5,193 nt of DNA from assembly GCA_012965445.1 (NCBI GenBank), contig DTSJ01000061.1, positions 1 to 5,193 of the forward strand, written 5' to 3'. A program made the translations under genes and the position numbers. Shown here one piece after another: positions 1 to 5,193 of the stretch; positions within the stretch are counted from its first letter, which is position 1, and each line of letters opens with the position of its first letter. Origin of the DNA: Candidatus Hydrogenedentota bacterium. GTDB taxonomy: Bacteria > Hydrogenedentota > Hydrogenedentia > Hydrogenedentiales > GCA-2746185. The notes under the pieces were generated by a model. That model saw only the letters and a list, made by a program, of their open reading frames with translations, had not been told where the DNA came from and did no database searches.

Positions 1-147
1 CTCGGCTTCCTGCAACGCGGACAAGATTTCGACACGTTTGATGGAGTCGATACCGAGATCGGCGTCCATACTCATGTCGAGATCGAGCATGTCTACGGGA
101 TAGCCTGTTTTTTCCGATACGATTTCGAGGAGAATGCGCTGGAGCGT
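1..147 (-). other. Acyl carrier protein domain 3 (cut by the window edge)
   Basis: Residues 1305-1353, containing S1339 in DLGIDSIKRVEIL (codon 45-43). Only the first two helices are visible; helix 3 and whatever follows lie to the left. The start, TLQRILLEIVSEKTGYP, follows an Ala/Pro linker (YAPAPSAAKAPAS). Further ACPs, then a ketoreductase, would be expected beyond the edge by family precedent. Confidence 0.93.
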
Positions 148-3100
148 CGCGCCGGGTATGGAAGCGGGTGCCTTCGCTGCAGAGGGTGCCGGGGCGTAGT
201 CGTTGAGATAGTTGATGACATCCTGCAAGGTTTCCAGCGCGCCAAGGGCTTCGGCTTCGACGGTCGGGAGTTCGGGCATCGCTTCCTGCAAGGTTGACAG
301 AATTTCGACTCGTTTGATGGAGTCGATACCGAGATCGGCATCAAGGCTCATGTCGAGGTCGAGCATGTCCACGGGGTAGCCTGTTTTTTCGGAGACGACA
401 TCGAGCAGCACTGCTTTGAGTTGATCCTGCGAGGCTTGGGTGGCGACCGGAGAGGCGGCGAGTGATTCGCTGGATACGGAGGTACCCAATTTGTCGACGA
501 TGTCCTGCAACGTTTCGATCGCGCCGAGTTCATCAGCTTCGATGGTGGGGAGTTCGGGGATTTGCTCTTGCAGTGCGGACAGGATTTCGACGCGCTTGAT
601 AGAATCAATCCCGAGATCCGCGTCGAGGCTCATTTCGAGTTCGAGCATGTCGTCTGGATATCCGGTTTTTTCGGCTACGACGGCAAGCAGGGTTTTCATG
701 AGCAGATTGGCGGGTGCGGCAGTTGGCGCTGGAGTCGGTAGTGCGGCTTCAACTGCTGGAGCGGATGTTGTTGCCATTGGCGCGGATGCATTTGGCGCGG
801 GTGCTTGCGATTGAATTGGTGATGGCATTGAAGCAACTGGCGCTGGAGCGGATACGAATCCCGTCTGCTGAAACAATTGCTGTTGCTGCTGCATCAATGT
901 CGAAAAGGTTTTACTGGCTTGCTCCTGGCCTTGCAGGAATTGCGCGTGGAGCTGCGCGGTCTGTTGCTGCATTTGCTGGAGCGCGGCGATATTGGCCTGC
1001 GTCTGTTGGAGGAGATTTGCGACTGCGCCAGCGTCTGCGGGAGTCGTGGAAATTGCTTGTGGAGCGGGCTGCATCGGTGCCTGAATCGTCGGTGCGGGCG
1101 TTGTTGCCACTTCAGATCGAGTTGGCGCTACGGCTCGTGGCGATGGTGTAACAGCCGGGGGCGCGATGATTCTTGGTGGTGTGGCAGGTCTATTCATTTT
1201 TTTTTGTGACTGCTCGGAGCGATAATTTGCGCCGCATATCTCGACGAGCATGCGCGGCTTCTTACTGGCATCTACTTCTGGAATTTCGTAGGCATCGTCC
1301 CATGCGGTGAGCTCAACGTGATGCCCAAGCGCAACGGTCCGTGCGAGGGTTTTCGCGAGATCGGCAATCCCTGATTTGGTGCCGCTGGATGCGTCGAGGG
1401 CGTAGACGTCGAATTCTTTTCCTTTGAGGATGGCTTTTACGAGGCCGGTCATGCGTGCGCCAGGACCCACTTCGATGAAGGTGGTGACGCCTGCTTCGTG
1501 CATGGCGGTGATTTGGTTTACCCACTCGACTGGCTTGGCGAGTTGATTGGCCAGCAGTTCGCGTACTTCCTTCGCCTTCTTGGGGTATGCGGTTCCGGTC
1601 GTATTGGAATAGACCGGAATGGCTGCTTTTGCGAATTTTATGTCGCCGAGTCCTTTGGCGAAGGGGATTGCCGCGTCTGCGACGAGGTGTGAATGGAACG
1701 CTGCGGCTACGGTTAGCGGAACGGATTTTATTTTCTTCTCGTCGAGAACTTCTCTGGCGTGTTTGACGGCTTCGATACTGCCGGAGAGCACGGCTTGTTT
1801 CGGCGAATTCTTGTTAGCGATGATAACGTCGAGTTTTTCGGAATCGATGACGGCTTGCGTGGCTTCGATGTTACCGCGCACTGCGAGCATGGTTCCGCGG
1901 TCGCCTTCACCCTGTCCCATGAGTTCGCCGCGCAGTTTTGATGCTTGGACGAGACCTTCGGGGGTTAGGACGCCTGCCGCGCATAGAGCTACAAGTTCGC
2001 CATAGCTGTGTCCGGCAACGGCTTGGGGTTCTACGCCGAATCGATTGAGGATGTTCGCTGCGCCAAGACTTATGGTACCGATTGCGGGTTGGGCTACATC
2101 GGTATTAGTGAGTTCTGAGGTGTCGCGATCGGCGGATTCTTTGTCGAAGGTTGGGTGAGGGTAGATGCGGTCGCTTAGGCGTTGGCCTGCTTCGTTTGTT
2201 CCAAATTCATCGTTGGCGAGATTGAGTGCATCGATCATTTCGGGGAACTCACAGGCGAGGTCGCGCAGCATTCCGGTGTATTGTGCGCCTTGGCCGGGGA
2301 AGATGTAGGCGAGTTTACCGGACGGTGCGCCGTGGCCGTAGTATGCGCCATCGGGGGATGACCAGCTTTCGGAGTCGCCGTGTTTTTCGATGTTGGACGC
2401 GACGGATGCTTTAATTTTTTCGATGTCGTATTTTGATTCTTCGAGTACGAGGACCAAGCGTGACGTTTTGGCTGCATCGAAGTCGACGCGGCTTTGTTTG
2501 GCGTGTGCACGAACGGCGTCCCAGTTCGCTGAATTATCAAGAGCGCCGAGTTGTTTCTGTATGTCTGCGATAGAATCGCCGCTGTAGGCGATGATTTGCG
2601 TGAGGCCGTCCCAATCGGCTGCGGATTTTTTGGGTTGGTATTCTTCCATGACCATGTGGAAATTGCTGCCGCCGAATCCGAATGCGCTGACGGCTGCGCG
2701 GCGAGGATGAGCGGGGTTGCTGACCCAGGGGCGCTGTGTGGTGTTTACGTAGAAAGGCGTGGTACCAGGGGCCACGGAGTCCGCGGGCTGATCGACTTTG
2801 ATGGTCGGGGGCAACACTTTGTGATGAAGCGCGAGGGCGGCTTTGATAAGTCCAGCTGCACCGGCGGAGGATTTCGTGTGACCGATCTGAGATTTCACAG
2901 AGCCCAGGGCGACCCAGGATGAACGCTTGGAATCTTCGTCGGTCTTGTAGACTTGCGTAAGCGCAGCGGCTTCAACCTCGTCGCCTTTCATGGTGCCGGT
3001 ACCGTGGGCCTCGAGAAGTTCGATGGTGTCGGGGGTGACGCCTGCGGCTTGGTAGGCGGCTTCGAGGGCTTTCTTTTGCCCGGGTGAACTTGGTGCGTAG

Positions 3101-4059
3101 ATGGCGTCGCCTTTGCCGTCGCTGGATGACCCCACGCCTTTGACGAGTGCGTAGATTGTGTCGCCGTCGCGTTCGGCGTCTTCAAGACGTTTCATGACGA
3201 CCATGCCGAGGCCCTCGCCGAGGATGGTGCCGTCGCAGTCGTTGGCGAATGGTTTTGAGTTTCCGGTGGGCGACAGTGCGGGTGTTTTACTGAAGCACAT
3301 GTACATGAAAATGTCGTTGAAGGTGTCGGCGCCGCCGGTAACGACCATGTCCGCTTTTCCGGCGTTGAGTTCGAGTGCGGCGAGGTGGAGCGCGCTGAGT
3401 GAACTTGCGCATGCGGCGTCGACGACGCAGTTTGTGCCTCCGGTGTTCAGGTATTTGGAGATGCGTCCTGCGACTACGTTTCCGAGGAGTCCGGGGAATG
3501 AGTTTTCTTGCCAATCGACGTAGGAGTCGCTCATGCGCTGGATGGCGTCGTCGATGGTGGCTTGGTCGCATCCTGCTTCTTTGAGTGCTTTGCGCCATTG
3601 GGGATGTCCGAGTCGTGCGCCGAGCGGGATGACCATTTCGAGTGCGCCGGTCACGCCGAGGATTACGCTGACTTTGCTGCGATCGAAGTCTCTGTCCATG
3701 CCGTAGCCTGCGTCTTCCATGGCGGATTCGGCGACGACCATGCCGAGGAGCTGGGAGGTGTCGGTGGCTTCGATGCTGGTCGGCGGAATGCCGTACTTCA
3801 TGGGGTTGAAGGGATAGGGATCGAGGAATCCGCCGCGTCGTCCGTAGGTGAAGTCGGGGCGTTTTTGGTCTTCGTCGAAGTAGTCTTCGGGGCTCCAGTG
3901 TGTGTCAGGGACTTCGGTGATCGCGTCGACGCCGTGCTTGATGTTTGACCAGAAGCGTTCGAGATCGCGGGCCTTTGGAAACATGCTGCCGATACCCACG
4001 ATAGCCAGTGGCTTTTGCGCGGGTTGATTGTGCTTATCGTTGTCCGATGCGTCACTCAC
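1..4059 (-). CDS. pfaA: PfaA-type iterative polyketide/PUFA synthase, KS-AT-(ACP)n, N-terminal 1353 residues
   Basis: A single frame is open from GTG 4059 to the left edge without a stop; the C-terminus is outside. GTG 4059 is chosen because an in-frame TGA lies seven codons upstream (4080-4078), no other start codon intervenes, and AAGGAG sits nine bases before it. Domains are KS at residues 17-473 (catalytic C217, H352, H394), a connector, AT at 583-876 (S685, R710, H789), a Pro/Ala/Gln-rich linker at about 946-1116, and ACPs at 1117-1192, 1211-1286 and 1305 onward (serines S1153, S1247, S1339). The protein is a cytosolic megasynthase that would extend an acyl chain iteratively with malonyl units, using PfaD from the preceding gene for enoyl reduction. 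Family members usually exceed 2000 residues and carry a ketoreductase after the ACPs; none is visible here. KS wording such as FSKTPALSPTG and GTILGEGLGM resembles the wider secondary-lipid/HglE-like relatives as much as classical EPA/DHA PfaA. The symbol is therefore a family-level assignment, not a product claim. Confidence 0.93.
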   Translation of the reverse strand, partial: MSDASDNDKHNQPAQKPLAIVGIGSMFPKARDLERFWSNIKHGVDAITEVPDTHWSPEDYFDEDQKRPDFTYGRRGGFLDPYPFNPMKYGIPPTSIEATDTSQLLGMVVAESAMEDAGYGMDRDFDRSKVSVILGVTGALEMVIPLGARLGHPQWRKALKEAGCDQATIDDAIQRMSDSYVDWQENSFPGLLGNVVAGRISKYLNTGGTNCVVDAACASSLSALHLAALELNAGKADMVVTGGADTFNDIFMYMCFSKTPALSPTGNSKPFANDCDGTILGEGLGMVVMKRLEDAERDGDTIYALVKGVGSSSDGKGDAIYAPSSPGQKKALEAAYQAAGVTPDTIELLEAHGTGTMKGDEVEAAALTQVYKTDEDSKRSSWVALGSVKSQIGHTKSSAGAAGLIKAALALHHKVLPPTIKVDQPADSVAPGTTPFYVNTTQRPWVSNPAHPRRAAVSAFGFGGSNFHMVMEEYQPKKSAADWDGLTQIIAYSGDSIADIQKQLGALDNSANWDAVRAHAKQSRVDFDAAKTSRLVLVLEESKYDIEKIKASVASNIEKHGDSESWSSPDGAYYGHGAPSGKLAYIFPGQGAQYTGMLRDLACEFPEMIDALNLANDEFGTNEAGQRLSDRIYPHPTFDKESADRDTSELTNTDVAQPAIGTISLGAANILNRFGVEPQAVAGHSYGELVALCAAGVLTPEGLVQASKLRGELMGQGEGDRGTMLAVRGNIEATQAVIDSEKLDVIIANKNSPKQAVLSGSIEAVKHAREVLDEKKIKSVPLTVAAAFHSHLVADAAIPFAKGLGDIKFAKAAIPVYSNTTGTAYPKKAKEVRELLANQLAKPVEWVNQITAMHEAGVTTFIEVGPGARMTGLVKAILKGKEFDVYALDASSGTKSGIADLAKTLARTVALGHHVELTAWDDAYEIPEVDASKKPRMLVEICGANYRSEQSQKKMNRPATPPRIIAPPAVTPSPRAVAPTRSEVATTPAPTIQAPMQPAPQAISTTPADAGAVANLLQQTQANIAALQQMQQQTAQLHAQFLQGQEQASKTFSTLMQQQQQLFQQTGFVSAPAPVASMPSPIQSQAPAPNASAPMATTSAPAVEAALPTPAPTAAPANLLMKTLLAVVAEKTGYPDDMLELEMSLDADLGIDSIKRVEILSALQEQIPELPTIEADELGAIETLQDIVDKLGTSVSSESLAASPVATQASQDQLKAVLLDVVSEKTGYPVDMLDLDMSLDADLGIDSIKRVEILSTLQEAMPELPTVEAEALGALETLQDVINYLNDYAPAPSAAKAPASIPGATLQRILLEIVSEKTGYPVDMLDLDMSMDADLGIDSIKRVEILSALQEAE
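202..429 (-). other. Acyl carrier protein domain 2
   Basis: Residues 1211-1286, with S1247 in DLGIDSIKRVEI (codon 321-319). It follows ACP1 after a short linker of about 18 residues rich in Ser and Ala. It differs from ACP3 at only 4 of the 43 core residues that can be compared, so the two look like products of a recent duplication. Tandem ACPs in this family are interchangeable carriers, and their number tends to scale with product yield rather than structure (established for PUFA synthases). Confidence 0.95.
484..711 (-). other. Acyl carrier protein domain 1
   Basis: Residues 1117-1192. The phosphopantetheine attachment serine is S1153 in DLGIDSIKRVEIL (codon 603-601), the signature typical of Pfa-type tandem ACPs. 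The domain starts around LLMKTLLAVVAEKTGYP and ends with LGAIETLQDIVDKLG. It is the most divergent of the three visible copies: over the 43-residue core from LL to QE(Q/A) it differs from ACP2 at 7 positions. Confidence 0.95.
712..1224 (-). other. Pro/Ala/Gln-rich linker with central coiled-coil-like helix
   Basis: Residues about 946-1116 separate the AT from the first ACP. Flanking parts (about 956-1006 and 1068-1116) are dominated by Pro, Ala, Thr and Ser and look disordered, with repeated APAP/SAPA-like runs. Between them, residues about 1010-1066 form a Gln-rich segment with regularly spaced Leu/Ile/Phe (for example NIAALQQMQQQ, LHAQFLQGQEQ and a five-Gln run at 1057-1061), predicted by eye to be a long amphipathic helix or coiled coil. 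A similar LHxQFLxxQ helix occurs at this place in relatives. A role in dimerisation, or as a swinging tether for the ACP array, is my inference. The stretch is in frame and is not a separate gene. Confidence 0.75.
1197..1205 (-). other. A9 homopolymer with in-frame A_AAA_AAA slippery heptamer
   Basis: The coding strand reads CAA AAA AAA ATG (codons starting at 1206), that is, nine consecutive A residues encoding Q-K-K-M at residues 952-955. The heptamer A_AAA_AAA is in the zero-frame phase used for -1 ribosomal slippage. Slipping back one base, or gaining one A in the transcript, gives AAT GAA TAG (stop 1192-1190). Losing one A gives an immediate TGA (1196-1194) that overlaps the in-frame ATG (1197-1195). 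Either event would release a protein of about 955 residues carrying KS and AT but no ACP. I see no strong stimulatory hairpin or upstream Shine-Dalgarno, so the site may simply be a homopolymer in a tolerant linker. Confidence 0.4.
1432..2313 (-). other. Acyltransferase (AT) domain, probably malonyl-specific
   Basis: Residues 583-876. It opens with LAYIFPGQGAQYTGM (oxyanion-hole Gln in GQGAQ). The nucleophilic serine is S685 in GHSYGE (codon 2007-2005). R710 in KLRGELM is the arginine that binds the carboxylate of malonyl extender units, and H789 in AFHSHLV is the catalytic histidine. The ending FIEVGPGARMTGLV is the normal C-terminal AT block. An intact Ser-Arg-His set argues for loading a dicarboxylic extender, most likely malonyl-CoA as in known Pfa synthases. 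AT specificity motifs from modular PKSs apply only loosely to this clade. The connector between KS and AT (about residues 474-582) carries no recognisable catalytic motif; its end, KLAYIFPG, flows directly into the AT. Confidence 0.93.
2641..4011 (-). other. Ketosynthase (KS) domain of the PfaA-type synthase
   Basis: Residues 17-473. The domain opens with PLAIVGIGSMFPKA and FWSNIKHGVDAITEVP, the usual N-terminal KS blocks. The nucleophile is C217 in DAACASS (codon 3411-3409). H352 lies in EAHGTGT (3006-3004) and H394 in GHTKSSAG (2880-2878), so the Cys-His-His triad for decarboxylative Claisen condensation is intact. It closes with AVSAFGFGGSNFHMVMEE. The residue after the nucleophile is Ala rather than the Ser common in modular PKS KS domains, which is typical of Pfa-type KS domains. 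The block IEATDTSQLLG (residues 96-106) and the extended GYGMDRDFDRSKVSVILG region are also characteristic of this clade. The fold and activity are confidently inferred; chain-length preference cannot be read from the sequence. Confidence 0.95.
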
Positions 4060-4068
4060 GTGCGATGA

Positions 4069-4074
4069 CTCCTT
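4069..4074 (-). promoter_or_regulatory. Ribosome binding site of the pfaA-type gene
   Basis: AAGGAG on the minus strand, nine bases before the GTG at 4059, is a near-perfect Shine-Dalgarno and fixes the non-ATG start. It lies in the 35-base gap (4060-4094) after the pfaD stop. That gap shows no hairpin, T-run or promoter-like elements, which supports one transcript for both genes. Confidence 0.85.
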
Positions 4075-4094
4075 AATTCATTCGGCTACTGCTG

Positions 4095-5193
4095 CTACGA
4101 TACGAAATACTGCTCGAGATCCTGATTTTGAAGCGGTGTGATTTTTGCGTCTTCGGGGGCCAGGCGAAGGCCCAGATTGCGCGCTTGCTGTACACGACTT
4201 AGTACCGTTGTGCCGTACAAAATATTCTTCGCGACGTTGTCCGCGTGGCGCTGCTTGTATTCGTCCATAAACGATCCCCGCACCCACTCGTTGAAGGCAC
4301 CCATGGCGGGGCCGCACCAGATCTGGTAATCCATTTTCCGGTCTTCGACTCCACTGTTGGCCCAGACCGATCCAAGCCCTAAATAGGAGCGAAATACGAG
4401 TGCCATCTTGTGTTTGGGTTCACGCTCTGCACGTTCGACTTGTTTCGGATCGCGGTCCTGCCAAAAAGCGCGGGTACTGGCCCAGGTTTCTTCCAGGGTT
4501 GCGCGGAAGGTTTGCTTTTCCAATTTTTCGCGGTCAACTGTCGAGATTTCGTCCATACTGGCGTGGACGCGATAGAGTTCGTAGAGCTTGTTGCCGCGCA
4601 TGGCGAACATTGTGCCGCGTTTTACGACTTGCACAGTGACGCCCATCTCGAACATGTCTGCTGCGGGCGCTTTGGCCACATCTGCTTGTCTGGTTTCTGC
4701 AAGCATCCCGCGCACGATGTCCGATGTGCCGGATTCCTGGCATGCCTGATTGACCGAGCCTGTGACGACGTAGGCCGCGCCCATTGCAAAGGCTGCGAGT
4801 GCGGAGGCTGGCGTGGAGATGCCGCCACCGAGTCCTATACGCAGTGCCATGTCGTAGCCGTGCTCGATTTCCATGCGGTCGCGCAAGGACAAGAGAGTAG
4901 GCAGTAATGCGAGAGCAGGTCGGTGATCGGTGTGGCCTCCAGAGTCTGCTTCTGCGCTGATGTCCTGTGCCATGGGTATCGATTTGGAGAGTTCGGCTTC
5001 TTCGGCGGTGATCTCCCCAGCCTCAAGCAGTTTCCCGACGATTTTTTCCGGTGCCGGCGAGAGGAATTTTTCGGCAAGTTCTTCGCGGGAGACTTTGGCG
5101 ACGATGTGATTTGGCGCGACGACCCGTCCATCTGCATCCCGGTGCAATCCCGTGAGTCGGTATTTGACGATGGGTTGAGTAATTTTCAGAAAC
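4095..5193 (-). CDS. pfaD: PfaD-type trans-acting enoyl reductase (FMN-dependent, nitronate monooxygenase fold), C-terminal part
   Basis: The reading frame is open to the right edge and ends with TAG at 4097-4095. It shows 365 residues of a family usually about 540 long, so the N-terminal third is missing. A TTG at 5147 sits inside the conserved KYRLTGLHRD stretch and is not the start. Recognisable PfaD blocks, in order, are AEKFLSPAPEKIV, EADSGGHTD (visible residues 81-89; the Gly-Gly-His loop typical of nitropropane-dioxygenase-type flavoproteins), IGLGGGISTP (119-128) and GAAYVVTGSVNQ (138-149), the last two forming the expected FMN phosphate-binding region. Then come APAADMFEMGV, KRGTMFAMRGNKLYELYR and MDYQIWCGPAMGAFNEWV near the C-terminus. 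In known Pfa systems this soluble protein supplies the enoyl reduction that the megasynthase lacks, acting on ACP-bound enoyl intermediates. It lies 35 bases upstream of the synthase gene on the same strand, so co-transcription is very likely. Family assignment is firm; the exact substrate is not known. Confidence 0.95.
   Translation of the reverse strand, partial: FLKITQPIVKYRLTGLHRDADGRVVAPNHIVAKVSREELAEKFLSPAPEKIVGKLLEAGEITAEEAELSKSIPMAQDISAEADSGGHTDHRPALALLPTLLSLRDRMEIEHGYDMALRIGLGGGISTPASALAAFAMGAAYVVTGSVNQACQESGTSDIVRGMLAETRQADVAKAPAADMFEMGVTVQVVKRGTMFAMRGNKLYELYRVHASMDEISTVDREKLEKQTFRATLEETWASTRAFWQDRDPKQVERAEREPKHKMALVFRSYLGLGSVWANSGVEDRKMDYQIWCGPAMGAFNEWVRGSFMDEYKQRHADNVAKNILYGTTVLSRVQQARNLGLRLAPEDAKITPLQNQDLEQYFVS

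Larger units (their letters stand above)
1..711 (-). repeat. Tandem coding repeat encoding the ACP array (three visible units, period 276-282 bases)
   Basis: The pantetheine serine codons fall at 603-601, 321-319 and 45-43, giving periods of 282 and 276 bases (94 and 92 codons). Units 2 and 3 are close at the DNA level: bases 35-63 and 311-339 are identical over 29 bases at an offset of 276, and matching blocks continue on both sides. Unit 1 has more third-position changes. The pattern suggests stepwise in-frame duplication with unit 1 older or less homogenised. Confidence 0.9.

Noticed and set aside
1..711. The regular repeats as a CRISPR array or mobile-element repeat
   Set aside because: The period of about 280 bases matches whole ACP domains with conserved pantetheine serines, so it is a protein domain repeat.
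440..1151. Overlapping plus-strand frames opposite the ACP and linker region
   Set aside because: Low-complexity Ala/Gly/Ser/Leu translations that mirror the Pro/Ala/Gln-rich linker and ACP repeats on the other strand.
1197..1205. T9 run on the plus strand as a rho-independent terminator
   Set aside because: No GC-rich hairpin precedes it on the plus strand, and it lies within an intact coding frame of the opposite strand.
3508..3948. Plus-strand open frame of 146 codons opposite the KS domain
   Set aside because: It is complementary to conserved KS codons and owes its openness to the GC bias of the real gene; no family resemblance.
4410..4907. Plus-strand open frame of 165 codons opposite the PfaD-type gene
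   Set aside because: It is antisense to a clearly conserved coding region, has Cys/His-rich shadow composition and no recognisable domain.
5145..5147. TTG as start of a 350-residue PfaD-type protein
   Set aside because: The frame stays open upstream and the conserved KYRLTG segment precedes it, so the true start lies beyond the right edge.

Overview
The window is the junction of two genes of a polyunsaturated-fatty-acid-type (Pfa-like) iterative polyketide/fatty acid synthase locus. Both lie on the minus strand and both run off the window. Reading in transcription order (right to left), bases 5193 to 4095 hold the last 365 residues of a PfaD-type enoyl reductase, a flavoprotein of the 2-nitropropane dioxygenase/nitronate monooxygenase fold. 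After 35 non-coding bases carrying a good Shine-Dalgarno, bases 4059 to 1 hold the first 1353 residues of a PfaA-type megasynthase. Its visible order is ketosynthase (KS), acyltransferase (AT), a long Pro/Ala/Gln-rich linker, then a tandem array of acyl carrier proteins (ACPs). Two ACPs are complete and a third is cut by the left edge.

The genes should work together. The AT loads malonyl units onto the ACPs, the KS condenses them, and PfaD acts in trans as enoyl reductase on ACP-bound intermediates. The ketoreductase, dehydratases and any second KS expected of such systems are not visible and would lie further left. All catalytic residues that can be checked are present (KS Cys-His-His, AT Ser-Arg-His, ACP serines, and the PfaD Gly-Gly-His loop), so the system looks functional. 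PfaD placed upstream of PfaA differs from the pfaA-B-C-D order of marine gammaproteobacteria and resembles myxobacterial and other 'secondary lipid' loci. The product therefore cannot be assumed to be EPA or DHA.

The organism is a bacterium of moderately high GC with GTG start use. A planctomycete, deltaproteobacterial or myxobacterial source would fit the protein style, but the sequence alone does not settle it. There is no RNA gene, mobile element, CRISPR array, promoter or terminator that I can support. The whole window is coding except 35 bases.

The oddest point is a run of nine A residues in the coding strand exactly between the AT region and the ACP-bearing half. It contains a correctly framed A_AAA_AAA slippery heptamer, and both alternative frames stop within three codons. 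This could be chance, or it could give a shorter KS-AT-only product.
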